Positions 19,921 through 33,800 of a stretch of DNA of 64,000 nt are shown here, one piece after another. Source of the stretch: Rallus limicola (taxonomy: Eukaryota; Chordata; Aves; Gruiformes; Rallidae); contig JAKCOZ010000314.1 in assembly GCA_022605955.1 (NCBI GenBank), forward strand, positions 186,001 through 250,000, written 5' to 3'. The notes below the pieces were generated by a model, which was not told the DNA's origin, ran no database searches, and saw only the letters and a list, made by a program, of their open reading frames with translations. Each line of letters begins with the position of its first letter. Within the stretch, counting starts at the first letter, position 1. Position numbers and translations under genes: made by a program.

Positions 19921-22900
19921 TGTGTCCTGTTAGGAGGTTTCAGAGAAGCTATGCCTTTCAGTCCTAGCTTCTATACTTTGGGAGTTATTGCTGGACGTTT
20001 AGCATGTTTTGAACTGCAGTCTGCTAGGGCCGAGAAAAGCACCGTAGGAGGTTCCAGGCATGTTCCCTCTTTCCAGGCAAAGGAAAAGGCTGAGAGCCAA
20101 AGTGACAGGGTCTGCTTGTGTGTCCTGTTAGGAGGTTTCAGACAAGCTATGCCTTTCAGTCCTAGCTTCTTTACTTTGGGAGTTATTGCTGGACGTTTAG
20201 CATGTTTTGAACTGCAGTCTGCTAGGGCCGAGAAAAGCACCGTAGGAGGTTCCAGGCATGTTCCCTCTTTCCAGGCAAAGGAAAAGGCTGAGAGCCAAAG
20301 TGACAGGGTCTGCTCGTGTGTCCTGTTAGGAGGTTTCAGACAAGCTATGCCTTTCAGTCCTAGCTTCTTTACTTTGGGAGTTATTGCTGGACGTTTAGCA
20401 TGTTTTGAACTGCAGTCTGCTAGGGCCGAGAAAAGCACCGTAGGAGGTTCCAGGCATGTTCCCTCTTTCCAGGCAAAGGAAAAGGCTGAGAGCCAAAGTG
20501 ACAGGGTCTGCTTGTGTGTCCTGTTAGGAGGTTTCAGACAAGCTATGCCTTTCAGTCCTAGCTTCTTTACTTTGGGAGTTATTGCTGGACGTTTAGCATG
20601 TTTTGAACTGCAGTCTGCTAGGGCCGAGAAAAGCACTGTAGGAGGTAGCAGGTATGTTCCTTCTTTCATGGCAAAGGAAAAGGCTGAGAGCCAAAGTGAC
20701 AGGGTCTGCTTGTGTGTCCTGTTAGGAGGTTTCAGACAAGCTATGCCTTTCATGCCTAGCTTCTTTACTTTGGGAGTTATTGCTGGACGTTTAGCATGTT
20801 TTGAACTGCAGTCTGCTAGGGCCGAGAAAAGCACCGTAGGAGCTTCCAGGCATGTTCCCTCTTTCCAGGCAAAGGAAAAGGCTGAGAGCCAAAGTGACAG
20901 GGTCTGCTTGTGTGTCCTGTTAGGAGGTTTCAGACAAGCTATGCCTTTCAGTCCTAGCTTCTTTACTTTGGGAGTTATTGCTGGACGTTTAGCATGTTTT
21001 GAACTGCAGTCTGCTAGGGTCGAGAAAAGCACTGTAGGAGGTAGCAGGTATGTTCCTTCTTTCCAGGCAAAGGAAAAGGCTGAGAGCCAAAGTGACAGGG
21101 TCTTCTTGTGTGTCCTGTTAGGAGGTTTCAGACAAGCTATGCCTTTCAGTCCTAGCTTCTTTACTTTGGGAGTTATTGCTGGACGTTTAGCATGTTTTGA
21201 ACTGCAGTCTGCTAGGGCCGAGAAAAGCACCGTAGGAGGTTCCAGGCATGTTCCCTCTTTCCAGGCAAAGGAAAAGGCTGAGAGCCAAAGTGACAGGGTC
21301 TGCTTGTGTGTCCTGTTAGGAGGTTTCAGACAAGCTATGCCTTTCAGTCCTAGCTTCTTTACTTTGGGAGTTATTGCTGGATGTTTAGCATGTTTTGAAC
21401 TGCAGTCTGCTAGGGCCGAGAAAAGCACCGTAGGAGGTTCCAGGCATGTTCCCTCTTTCCAGGCAAAGGAAAAGGCTGAGAGCCAAAGTGACAGGGTCTG
21501 CTTGTGTGTCCTGTTAGGAGGTTTCAGACAAGCTATGCCTTTCAGTCCTAGCTTCTTTACTTTGGGAGTTATTGCTGGACGTTTAGCATGTTTTGAACTG
21601 CAGTCTGCTAGGGCCGAGAAAAGCACCGTAGGAGGTTCCAGGCATGTTCCCTCTTTCCAGGCAAAGGAAAAGGCTGAGAGCCAAAGTGACAGGGTCTGCT
21701 TGTGTGTCCTGTTAGGAGGTTTCAGACAAGCTATGCCTTTCAGTCCTAGCTTCTTTACTTTGGGAGTTATTGCTGGACGTTTAGCATGTTTTGAACTGCA
21801 GTCTGCTAGGGCCGAGAAAAGCACCGTAGGAGGTTCCAGGCATGTTCCTTTTTTCCAGGCAAAGGAAAAGGCTGAGAGCCAAAGTGACAGGGTCTTCTTG
21901 TGTGTCCTGTTAGGAGGTTTCAGACAAGCTATGCCTTTCAGTCCTAGCTTCTTTACTTTGGGAGTTATTGCTGGACGTTTAGCATGTTTTGAACTGCAGT
22001 CTGCTAGGGCCGAGAAAAGCACCGTAGGAGGTTCCAGGCATGTTCCCTCTTTCCAGGCAAAGGAAAAGGCTGAGAGCCAAAGTGACAGGGTCTGCTTGTG
22101 TGTCCTGTTAGGAGGTTTCAGACAAGCTATGCCTTTCAGTCCTAGCTTCTTTACTTTGGGAGTTATTGCTGGATGTTTAGCATGTTTTGAACTGCAGTCT
22201 GCTAGGGCCGAGAAAAGCACCGTAGGAGGTTCCAGGCATGTTCCCTCTTTCCAGGCAAAGGAAAAGGCTGAGAGCCAAAGTGACAGGGTCTGCTTGTGTG
22301 TCCTGTTAGGAGGTTTCAGACAAGCTATGCCTTTCAGTCCTAGCTTCTTTACTTTGGGAGTTATTGCTGGACGTTTAGCATGTTTTGAACTGCAGTCTGC
22401 TAGGGCCGAGAAAAGCACCGTAGGAGGTTCCAGGCATGTTCCCTCTTTCCAGGCAAAGGAAAAGGCTGAGAGCCAAAGTGACAGGGTCTGCTTGTGTGTC
22501 CTGTTAGGAGGTTTCAGACAAGCTATGCCTTTCAGTCCTAGCTTCTTTACTTTGGGAGTTATTGCTGGACGTTTAGCATGTTTTGAACTGCAGTCTGCTA
22601 GGGCCGAGAAAAGCACCGTAGGAGGTTCCAGGCATGTTCCCTCTTTCCAGGCAAAGGAAAAGGCTGAGAGCCAAAGTGACAGGGTCTGCTTGTGTGTCCT
22701 GTTAGGAGGTTTCAGACAAGCTATGCCTTTCAGTCCTAGCTTCTTTACTTTGGGAGTTATTGCTGGACGTTTAGCATGTTTTGAACTGCAGTCTGCTAGG
22801 GCCGAGAAAAGCACTGTAGGAGGTTCCAGGCATGTTCCCTCTTTCCAGGCAAAGGAAAAGGCTGAGAGCCAAAGTGACAGGGTCTGCTTGTGTGTCCTGT

Positions 22901-25900
22901 TAGGAGGTTTCAGACAAGCTATGCCTTTCAGTCCTAGCTTCTTTACTTTGGGAGTTATTGCTGGACGTTTAGCATGTTTTGAACTGCAGTCTGCTAGGGC
23001 CGAGAAAAGAACCGTAGGAGGTAGTAGGTATGTTCCCTATTTCCAGGCAAAGGAAAAGGCTGAGAGCCAAAGTGACAGGGTCTGCTTGTGTGTCCTGTTA
23101 GGAGGTTTCAGACAAGCTATGCCTTTCAGTCCTAGCTTCTTTACTTTGGGAGTTATTGCTGGACGTTTAGCATGTTTTGAACTGCAGTCTGCTAGGGCCG
23201 AGAAAAGCACTGTAGGAGGTAGCAGGTATGTTTCTTCTTTCCAGGCAAAGGAAAAGGCTGAGAGCCAAAGTGACAGGGTCTGCTTGTGTGTCCTGTTAGG
23301 AGGTTTCAGACAAGCTATGCCTTTCAGTCCTAGCTTCTTTACTTTGGGAGTTATTGCTGGACGTTTAGCATGTTTTGAACTGCAGTCTGCTAGGGCCGAG
23401 AAAAGCACCGTAGGAGGTTCCAGGCATGTTCCCTCTTTCCAGGCAAAGGAAAAGGCTGAGAGCCAAAGTGACAGGGTCTGCTTGTGTGTCCTGTTAGGAG
23501 GTTTCAGACAAGCTATGCCTTTCAGTCCTAGCTTCTTTACTTTGGGAGTTATTGCTGGACGTTTAGCATGTTTTGAACTGCAGTCTGCTAGGGCCGAGAA
23601 AAGCACTGTAGGATGTAGCAGGTATGTTTCTTCTTTCCAGGCAAAGGAAAAGGCTGAGAGCCAAAGTGACAGGGTCTTCTTGTGTGTCCTGTTAGGAGGT
23701 TTCAGACAAGCTATGCCTTTCGGTCCTAGCTTCTTTACTTTGGGAGTTATTGCTGGACGTTTAGCATGTTTTGAACTGCAGTCTGCTAGGGCCGAGAAAA
23801 GCACCGTAGGAGGTTCCAGGCATGTTCCCTCTTTCCAGGCAAAGGAAAAGGCTGAGAGCCAAAGTGACAGGGTCTGCTTGTGTGTCCTGTTAGGAGGTTT
23901 CAGAGAAGCTATGCCTTTCAGTCCTAGCTTCTATACTTTGGGAGTTATTGCTGGACGTTTAGCATGTTTTGAACTGCAGTCTGCTAGGGCCGAGAAAAGC
24001 ACCGTAGGAGGTTCCAGGCATGTTCCCTCTTTCCAGGCAAAGGAAAAGGCTGAGAGCCAAAGTGACAGGGTCTGCTTGTGTGTCCTGTTAGGAGGTTTCA
24101 GACAAGCTATGCCTTTCAGTCCTAGCTTCTTTACTTTGGGAGTTATTGCTGGACGTTTAGCATGTTTTGAACTGCAGTCTGCTAGGGCCGAGAAAAGCAC
24201 CGTAGGAGGTTCCAGGCATGTTCCCTCTTTCCAGGCAAAGGAAAAGGCTGAGAGCCAAAGTGACAGGGTCTGCTCGTGTGTCCTGTTAGGAGGTTTCAGA
24301 CAAGCTATGCCTTTCAGTCCTAGCTTCTTTACTTTGGGAGTTATTGCTGGACGTTTAGCATGTTTTGAACTGCAGTCTGCTAGGGCCGAGAAAAGCACCG
24401 TAGGAGGTTCCAGGCATGTTCCCTCTTTCCAGGCAAAGGAAAAGGCTGAGAGCCAAAGTGACAGGGTCTGCTTGTGTGTCCTGTTAGGAGGTTTCAGACA
24501 AGCTATGCCTTTCAGTCCTAGCTTCTTTACTTTGGGAGTTATTGCTGGACGTTTAGCATGTTTTGAACTGCAGTCTGCTAGGGCCGAGAAAAGCACTGTA
24601 GGAGGTAGCAGGTATGTTCCTTCTTTCATGGCAAAGGAAAAGGCTGAGAGCCAAAGTGACAGGGTCTGCTTGTGTGTCCTGTTAGGAGGTTTCAGACAAG
24701 CTATGCCTTTCATGCCTAGCTTCTTTACTTTGGGAGTTATTGCTGGACGTTTAGCATGTTTTGAACTGCAGTCTGCTAGGGCCGAGAAAAGCACCGTAGG
24801 AGCTTCCAGGCATGTTCCCTCTTTCCAGGCAAAGGAAAAGGCTGAGAGCCAAAGTGACAGGGTCTGCTTGTGTGTCCTGTTAGGAGGTTTCAGACAAGCT
24901 ATGCCTTTCATGCCTAGCTTCTTTACTTTGGGAGTTATTGCTGGACGTTTAGCATGTTTTGAACTGCAGTCTGCTAGGGCCGAGAAAAGCACTGTAGGAG
25001 GTAGCAGGTATGTTCCTTCTTTCCAGGCAAAGGAAAAGGCTGAGAGCCAAAGTGACAGGGTCTTCTTGTGTGTCCTGTTAGGAGGTTTCAGACAAGCTAT
25101 GCCTTTCAGTCCTAGCTTCTTTACTTTGGGAGTTATTGCTGGACGTTTAGCATGTTTTGAACTGCAGTCTGCTAGGGCCGAGAAAAGCACCGTAGGAGGT
25201 TCCAGGCATGTTCCCTCTTTCCAGGCAAAGGAAAAGGCTGAGAGCCAAAGTGACAGGGTCTGCTTGTGTGTCCTGTTAGGAGGTTTCAGACAAGCTATGC
25301 CTTTCAGTCCTAGCTTCTTTACTTTGGGAGTTATTGCTGGATGTTTAGCATGTTTTGAACTGCAGTCTGCTAGGGCCGAGAAAAGCACCGTAGGAGGTTC
25401 CAGGCATGTTCCCTCTTTCCAGGCAAAGGAAAAGGCTGAGAGCCAAAGTGACAGGGTCTGCTTGTGTGTCCTGTTAGGAGGTTTCAGACAAGCTATGCCT
25501 TTCAGTCCTAGCTTCTTTACTTTGGGAGTTATTGCTGGACGTTTAGCATGTTTTGAACTGCAGTCTGCTAGGGCCGAGAAAAGCACCGTAGGAGGTTCCA
25601 GGCATGTTCCCTCTTTCCAGGCAAAGGAAAAGGCTGAGAGCCAAAGTGACAGGGTCTGCTTGTGTGTCCTGTTAGGAGGTTTCAGACAAGCTATGCCTTT
25701 CAGTCCTAGCTTCTTTACTTTGGGAGTTATTGCTGGACGTTTAGCATGTTTTGAACTGCAGTCTGCTAGGGCCGAGAAAAGCACCGTAGGAGGTTCCAGG
25801 CATGTTCCCTCTTTCCAGGCAAAGGAAAAGGCTGAGAGCCAAAGTGACAGGGTCTGCTTGTGTGTCCTGTTAGGAGGTTTCAGACAAGCTATGCCTTTCA

Positions 25901-27840
25901 GTCCTAGCTTCTTTACTTTGGGAGTTATTGCTGGACGTTTAGCATGTTTTGAACTGCAGTCTGCTAGGGCCGAGAAAAGCACTGTAGGAGGTAGCAGGTA
26001 TGTTTCTTCTTTCCAGGCAAAGGAAAAGGCTGAGAGCCAAAGTGACAGGGTCTTCTTGTGTGTCCTGTTAGGAGGTTTCAGACAAGCTATGCCTTTCAGT
26101 CCTAGCTTCTTTACTTTGGGAGTTATTGCTGGACGTTTAGCATGTTTTGAACTGCAGTCTGCTAGGGCCGAGAAAAGCACCGTAGGAGGTTCCAGGCATG
26201 TTCCCTCTTTCCAGGCAAAGGAAAAGGCTGAGAGCCAAAGTGACAGGGTCTGCTTGTGTGTCCTGTTAGGAGGTTTCAGACAAGCTATGCCTTTCAGTCC
26301 TAGCTTCTTTACTTTGGGAGTTATTGCTGGATGTTTAGCATGTTTTGAACTGCAGTCTGCTAGGGCCGAGAAAAGCACCGTAGGAGGTTCCAGGCATGTT
26401 CCCTCTTTCCAGGCAAAGGAAAAGGCTGAGAGCCAAAGTGACAGGGTCTGCTTGTGTGTCCTGTTAGGAGGTTTCAGACAAGCTATGCCTTTCAGTCCTA
26501 GCTTCTTTACTTTGGGAGTTATTGCTGGACGTTTAGCATGTTTTGAACTGCAGTCTGCTAGGGCCGAGAAAAGCACCGTAGGAGGTTCCAGGCATGTTCC
26601 CTCTTTCCAGGCAAAGGAAAAGGCTGAGAGCCAAAGTGACAGGGTCTGCTTGTGTGTCCTGTTAGGAGGTTTCAGACAAGCTATGCCTTTCAGTCCTAGC
26701 TTCTTTACTTTGGGAGTTATTGCTGGACGTTTAGCATGTTTTGAACTGCAGTCTGCTAGGGCCGAGAAAAGCACCGTAGGAGGTTCCAGGCATGTTCCCT
26801 CTTTCCAGGCAAAGGAAAAGGCTGAGAGCCAAAGTGACAGGGTCTGCTTGTGTGTCCTGTTAGGAGGTTTCAGACAAGCTATGCCTTTCAGTCCTAGCTT
26901 CTTTACTTTGGGAGTTATTGCTGGACGTTTAGCATGTTTTGAACTGCAGTCTGCTAGGGCCGAGAAAAGCACTGTAGGAGGTAGCAGGTATGTTTCTTCT
27001 TTCCAGGCAAAGGAAAAGGCTGAGAGCCAAAGTGACAGGGTCTGCTTGTGTGTCCTGTTAGGAGGTTTCAGACAAGCTATGCCTTTCAGTCCTAGCTTCT
27101 TTACTTTGGGAGTTATTGCTGGACGTTTAGCATGTTTTGAACTGCAGTCTGCTAGGGCCGAGAAAAGCACCGTAGGAGGTTCCAGGCATGTTCCCTCTTT
27201 CCAGGCAAAGGAAAAGGCTGAGAGCCAAAGTGACAGGGTCTGCTTGTGTGTCCTGTTAGGAGGTTTCAGACAAGCTATGCCTTTCAGTCCTAGCTTCTTT
27301 ACTTTGGGAGTTATTGCTGGACGTTTAGCATGTTTTGAACTGCAGTCTGCTAGGGCCGAGAAAAGCACTGTAGGATGTAGCAGGTATGTTTCTTCTTTCC
27401 AGGCAAAGGAAAAGGCTGAGAGCCAAAGTGACAGGGTCTTCTTTTGTGTCCTGTTAGGAGGTTTCAGACAAGCTATGCCTTTCAGTCCTAGCTTCTTTAC
27501 TTTGGGAGTTATTGCTGGACGTTTAGCATGTTTTGAACTGCAGTCTGCTAGGGCCGAGAAAAGCACCGTAGGAGGTTCCAGGCATGTTCCCTCTTTCCAG
27601 GCAAAGGAAAAGGCTGAGAGCCAAAGTGACAGGGTCTGCTTGTGTGTCCTGTTAGGAGGTTTCAGAGAAGCTATGCCTTTCAGTCCTAGCTTCTTTACTT
27701 TGGGAGTTATTGCTGGACGTTTAGCATGTTTTGAACTGCAGTCTGCTAGGGCCGAGAAAAGCACCGTAGGAGGTTCCAGGCATGTTCCCTCTTTCCAGGC
27801 AAAGGAAAAGGCTGAGAGCCAAAGTGACAGGGTCTGCTTG
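19921..27840 (-). repeat. Higher-order repeat: two copies of a block of about 20 monomers
   Basis: Diagnostic variants recur at exactly 3,960 bp (20 x 198). Examples are cttctatactttgg near 19970 and 23930, tgctcgtgtg near 20312 and 24272, ttcatggcaaagg at 20665 and 24625, cgtaggagcttcc near 20836 and 24796, and ggatgtttagc at 21379 and 25339. Later markers are offset by 21 units (ggatgttt 22171 to 26329) and then 19 units, so single monomers were gained and lost after the duplication. An earlier related partial block shares ttcatggcaaagg at 18091, 13 units before 20665. Confidence 0.88.
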
Positions 27841-30800
27841 TGTGTCCTGTTAGGAGGTTTCAGACAAGCTATGCCTTTCATGCCTAGCTTCTTTACTTTG
27901 GGAGTTATTGCTGGACGTTTAGCATGTTTTGAACTGCAGTCTGCTAGGGCCGAGAAAAGCACCGTAGGAGGTTCCAGGCATGTTCCCTCTTTCCAGGCAA
28001 AGGAAAAGGCTGAGAGCCAAAGTGACAGGGTCTGCTTGTGTGTCCTGTTAGGAGGTTTCAGACAAGCTATGCCTTTCAGTCCTAGCTTCTTTACTTTGGG
28101 AGTTATTGCTGGACGTTTAGCATGTTTTGAACTGCAGTCTGCTAGGGCCGAGAAAAGCACCGTAGGAGGTTCCAGGCATGTTCCCTCTTTCCAGGCAAAG
28201 GAAAAGGCTGAGAGCCAAAGTGACAGGGTCTGCTTGTGTGTCCTGTTAGGAGGTTTCAGACAAGCTATGCCTTTCAGTCCTAGCTTCTTTACTTTGGGAG
28301 TTATTGCTGGACGTTTAGCATGTTTTGAACTGCAGTCTGCTAGGGCCGAGAAAAGCACTGTAGGAAGTTCCAGGCATGTTCCCTCTTTCCAGGCAAAGGA
28401 AAAGGCTGAGAGCCAAAGTGACAGGGTCTGCTTGTGTGTCCTGTTAGGAGGTTTCAGACAAGCTATGCCTTTCAGGCCTAGCTTCTTTACTTTGGGAGTT
28501 ATTGCTGGACGTTTAGCATGTTTTGAACTGCAGTCTGCTAGGGCCGAGAAAAGCACTGTAGGAGGTAGTAGGTATGTTCCCTCTTTCCAGGCAAAGGAAA
28601 AGGCTGAGAGCCAAAGTGACAGGGTCTGCTTGTGTGTCCTGTTAGGAGGTTTCAGACAAGCTATGCCTTTCATGCCTAGCTTCTTTACTTTGGGAGTTAT
28701 TGCTGGACGTTTAGCATGTTTTGAACTGCAGTCTGCTAGGGCCGAGAAAAGCACCGTAGGAGGTTCCAGGCATGTTCCCTCTTTCCGGCAAAGGAAAAGG
28801 CTGAGAGCCAAAGTGACAGGGTCTGCTTGTGTGTCCTGTTAGGAGGTTTCAGACAAGCTATGCCTTTCAGTCCTAGCTTCTTTACTTTGGGAGTTATTGC
28901 TGGACGTTTAGCATGTTTTGAACTGCAGTCTGCTAGGGCCGAGAAAAGCACCGTAAGAGCTTCCAGGCATGTTCCCCTCTTTCCAGGCAAAGGAAAAGGC
29001 TGAGAGCCAAAGTGACAGGGTCTGCTTGTGTGTCCTGTTAGGAGGTTTCAGACAAGCTATGCCTTTCAGTCCTAGCTTCTTTACTTTGGGAGTTATTGCT
29101 GGACGTTTAGCATGTTTTGAACTGCAGTCTGCTAGGGCCGAGAAAAGCACCGTAGGAGGTTCCAGGCATGTTCCCTCTTTCCAGGCAAAGGAAAAGGCTG
29201 AGAGCCAAAGTGACAGGGTCTGCTTGTGTGTCCTGTTAGGAGGTTTCAGACAAGCTATGCCTTTCAGTCCTAGCTTCTTTACTTTGGGAGTTATTGCTGG
29301 ACGTTTAGCATGTTTTGAACTGCAGTCTGCTAGGGCCGAGAAAAGCACCGTAGGAGGTTCCAGGCATGTTCCCTCTTTCCAGGCAAAGGAAAAGGCTGAG
29401 AGCCAAAGTGACAGGGTCTGCTTGTGTGTCCTGTTAGGAGGTTTCAGACAAGCTATGCCTTTCATGCCTAGCTTCTTTACTTTGGGAGTTATTGCTGGAC
29501 GTTTAGCATGTTTTGAACTGCAGTCTGCTAGGGCCGAGAAAAGCACCGTAGGAGGTTCCAGGCATGTTCCCTCTTTCCAGGCAAAGGAAAAGGCTGAGAG
29601 CCAAAGTGACAGGGTCTGCTTGTGTGTCCTGTTAGGAGGTTTCAGACAAGCTATGCCTTTCATGCCTAGCTTCTTTACTTTGGGAGTTATTGCTGGACGT
29701 TTAGCATGTTTTGAACTGCAGTCTGCTAGGGCCGAGAAAAGCACCGTAGGAGGTTCCAGGCATGTTCCCTCTTTCCAGGCAAAGGAAAAGGCTGAGAGCC
29801 AAAGTGACAGGGTCTGCTTGTGTGTCCTGTTAGGAGGTTTCAGACAAGCTATGCCTTTCAGTCCTAGCTTCTTTACTTTGGGAGTTATTGCTGGACGTTT
29901 AGCATGTTTTGAACTGCAGTCTGCTAGGGCCGAGAAAAGCACCGTAGGAGCTTCCAGGCATGTTCCCTCTTTCCAGGCAAAGGAAAAGGCTGAGAGCCAA
30001 AGTGACAGGGTCTGCTTGTGTGTCCTGTTAGGAGGTTTCAGACAAGCTATGCCTTTCAGTCCTAGCTTCTTTACTTTGGGAGTTATTGCTGGACGTTTAG
30101 CATGTTTTGAACTGCAGTCTGCTAGGGCCGAGAAAAGCACCGTAGGAGGTTCCAGGCATGTTCCCTCTTTCCAGGCAAAGGAAAAGGCTGAGAGCCAAAG
30201 TGACAGGGTCTGCTTGTGTGTCCTGTTAGGAGGTTTCAGACAAGCTATGCCTTTCAGTCCTAGCTTCTTTACTTTGGGAGTTATTGCTGGACGTTTAGCA
30301 TGTTTTGAACTGCAGTCTGCTAGGGCCGAGAAAAGCACCGTAGGAGGTTCCAGGCATGTTCCCTCTTTCCAGGCAAAGGAAAAGGCTGAGAGCCAAAGTG
30401 ACAGGGTCTGCTTGTGTGTCCTGTTAGGAGGTTTCAGACAAGCTATGCCTTTCAGTCCTAGCTTCTTTACTTTGGGAGTTATTGCTGGACGTTTAGCATG
30501 TTTTGAACTGCAGTCTGCTAGGGCCGAGAAAAGCACCGTAGGAGGTTCCAGGCATGTTCCCTCTTTCCAGGCAAAGGAAAAGGCTGAGAGCCAAAGTGAC
30601 AGGGTCTGCTTGTGTGTCCTGTTAGGAGGTTTCAGACAAGCTATGCCTTTCATGCCTAGCTTCTTTACTTTGGGAGTTATTGCTGGACGTTTAGCATGTT
30701 TTGAACTGCAGTCTGCTAGGGCCGAGAAAAGCACCGTAGGAGGTTCCAGGCATGTTCCCTCTTTCCAGGCAAAGGAAAAGGCTGAGAGCCAAAGTGACAG

Positions 30801-33800
30801 GGTCTGCTTGTGTGTCCTGTTAGGAGGTTTCAGACAAGCTATGCCTTTCAGTCCTAGCTTCTTTACTTTGGGAGTTATTGCTGGACGTTTAGCATGTTTT
30901 GAACTGCAGTCTGCTAGGGCCGAGAAAAGCACTGTAGGAGGTAGCAGGTATGTTTCTTCTTTCCAGGCAAAGGAAAAGGCTGAGAGCCAAAGTGACAGGG
31001 TCTTCTTGTGTGTCCTGTTAGGAGGTTTCAGACAAGCTATGCCTTTCAGTCCTAGCTTCTTTACTTTGGGAGTTATTGCTGGACGTTTAGCATGTTTTGA
31101 ACTGCAGTCTGCTAGGGCCGAGAAAAGCACCGTAGGAGGTTCCAGGCATGTTCCCTCTTTCCAGGCAAAGGAAAAGGCTGAGAGCCAAAGTGACAGGGTC
31201 TGCTTGTGTGTCCTGTTAGGAGGTTTCAGACAAGCTATGCCTTTCAGTCCTAGCTTCTTTACTTTGGGAGTTATTGCTGGACGTTTAGCATGTTTTGAAC
31301 TGCAGTCTGCTAGGGCCGAGAAAAGCACTGTAGGATGTAGCAGGTATGTTTCTTCTTTCCAGGCAAAGGAAAAGGCTGAGAGCCAAAGTGACAGGGTCTT
31401 CTTGTGTGTCCTGTTAGGAGGTTTCAGACAAGCTATGCCTTTCAGTCCTAGCTTCTTTACTTTGGGAGTTATTGCTGGACGTTTAGCATGTTTTGAACTG
31501 CAGTCTGCTAGGGCCGAGAAAAGCACCGTAGGAGGTTCCAGGCATGTTCCCTCTTTCCAGGCAAAGGAAAAGGCTGAGAGCCAAAGTGACAGGGTCTGCT
31601 TGTGTGTCCTGTTAGGAGGTTTCAGACAAGCTATGCCTTTCAGTCCTAGCTTCTTTACTTTGGGAGTTATTGCTGGACGTTTAGCATGTTTTGAACTGCA
31701 GTCTGCTAGGGCCGAGAAAAGCACCGTAGGAGGTTCCAGGCATGTTCCCTCTTTCCAGGCAAAGGAAAAGGCTGAGAGCCAAAGTGACAGGGTCTGCTTG
31801 TGTGTCCTGTTAGGAGGTTTCAGACAAGCTATGCCTTTCATGCCTAGCTTCTTTACTTTGGGAGTTATTGCTGGACGTTTAGCATGTTTTGAACTGCAGT
31901 CTGCTAGGGCCGAGAAAAGCACCGTAGGAGGTTCCAGGCATGTTCCCTCTTTCCAGGCAAAGGAAAAGGCTGAGAGCCAAAGTGACAGGGTCTGCTTGTG
32001 TGTCCTGTTAGGAGGTTTCAGACAAGCTATGCCTTTCAGTCCTAGCTTCTTTACTTTGGGAGTTATTGCTGGACGTTTAGCATGTTTTGAACTGCAGTCT
32101 GCTAGGGCCGAGAAAAGCACCGTAGGAGGTTCCAGGCATGTTCCCTCTTTCCAGGCAAAGGAAAAGGCTGAGAGCCAAAGTGACAGGGTCTGCTTGTGTG
32201 TCCTGTTAGGAGGTTTCAGACAAGCTATGCCTTTCAGTCCTAGCTTCTTTACTTTGGGAGTTATTGCTGGACGTTTAGCATGTTTTGAACTGCAGTCTGC
32301 TAGGGCCGAGAAAAGCACTGTAGGAGGTTCCAGGCATGTTCCCTCTTTCCAGGCAAAGGAAAAGGCTGAGAGCCAAAGTGACAGGGTCTGCTTGTGTGTC
32401 CTGTTAGGAGGTTTCAGACAAGCTATGCCTTTCATGCCTAGCTTCTTTACTTTGGGAGTTATTGCTGGACGTTTAGCATGTTTTGAACTGCAGTCTGCTA
32501 GGGCCGAGAAAAGCACCGTAGGAGGTAGTAGGTATGTTCCCTCTTTCCAGGCAAAGGAAAAGGCTGAGAGCCAAAGTGACAGGGTCTGCTTGTGTGTCCT
32601 GTTAGGAGGTTTCAGACAAGCTATGCCTTTCATGCCTAGCTTCTTTACTTTGGGAGTTATTGCTGGACGTTTAGCATGTTTTGAACTGCAGTCTGCTAGG
32701 GCCGAGAAAAGCACCGTAGGAGCTTCCAGGCATGTTCCCTCTTTCCAGGCAAAGGAAAAGGCTGAGAGCCAAAGTGACAGGGTCTGCTTGTGTGTCCTGT
32801 TAGGAGGTTTCAGACAAGCTATGCCTTTCATGCCTAGCTTCTTTACTTTGGGAGTTATTGCTGGACGTTTAGCATGTTTTGAACTGCAGTCTGCTAGGGC
32901 CGAGAAAAGCACCGTAGGAGGTTCCAGGCATGTTCCCTCTTTCCAGGCAAAGGAAAAGGCTGAGAGCCAAAGTGACAGGGTCTGCTTGTGTGTCCTGTTA
33001 GGAGGTTTCAGACAAGCTATGCCTTTCAGTCCTAGCTTCTTTACTTTGGGAGTTATTGCTGGACGTTTAGCATGTTTTGAACTGCAGTCTGCTAGGGCCG
33101 AGAAAAGCACCGTAGGAGGTTCCAGGCATGTTCCCTCTTTCCAGGCAAAGGAAAAGGCTGAGAGCCAAAGTGACAGGGTCTGCTTGTGTGTCCTGTTAGG
33201 AGGTTTCAGACAAGCTATGCCTTTCATGCCTAGCTTCTTTACTTTGGGAGTTATTGCTGGACGTTTAGCATGTTTTGAACTGCAGTCTGCTAGGGCCGAG
33301 AAAAGCACCGTAGGAGGTTCCAGGCATGTTCCCTCTTTCCAGGCAAAGGAAAAGGCTGAGAGCCAAAGTGACAGGGTCTGCTTGTGTGTCCTGTTAGGAG
33401 GTTTCAGACAAGCTATGCCTTTCATGCCTAGCTTCTTTACTTTGGGAGTTATTGCTGGACGTTTAGCATGTTTTGAACTGCAGTCTGCTAGGGCCGAGAA
33501 AAGCACCGTAGGAGGTTCCAGGCATGTTCCCTCTTTCCATGCAAAGGAAAAGGCTGAGAGCCAAAGTGACAGGGTCTGCTTGTGTGTCCTGTTAGGAGGT
33601 TTCAGACAAGCTATGCCTTTCAGTCCTAGCTTCTTTACTTTGGGAGTTATTGCTGGACGTTTAGCATGTTTTGAACTGCAGTCTGCTAGGGCCGAGAAAA
33701 GCACCGTAGTAGGTTCCAGGCATGTTCCCTCTTTCCAGGCAAAGGAAAAGGCTGAGAGCCAAAGTGACAGGGTCTGCTTGTGTGTCCTGTTAGGAGGTTT

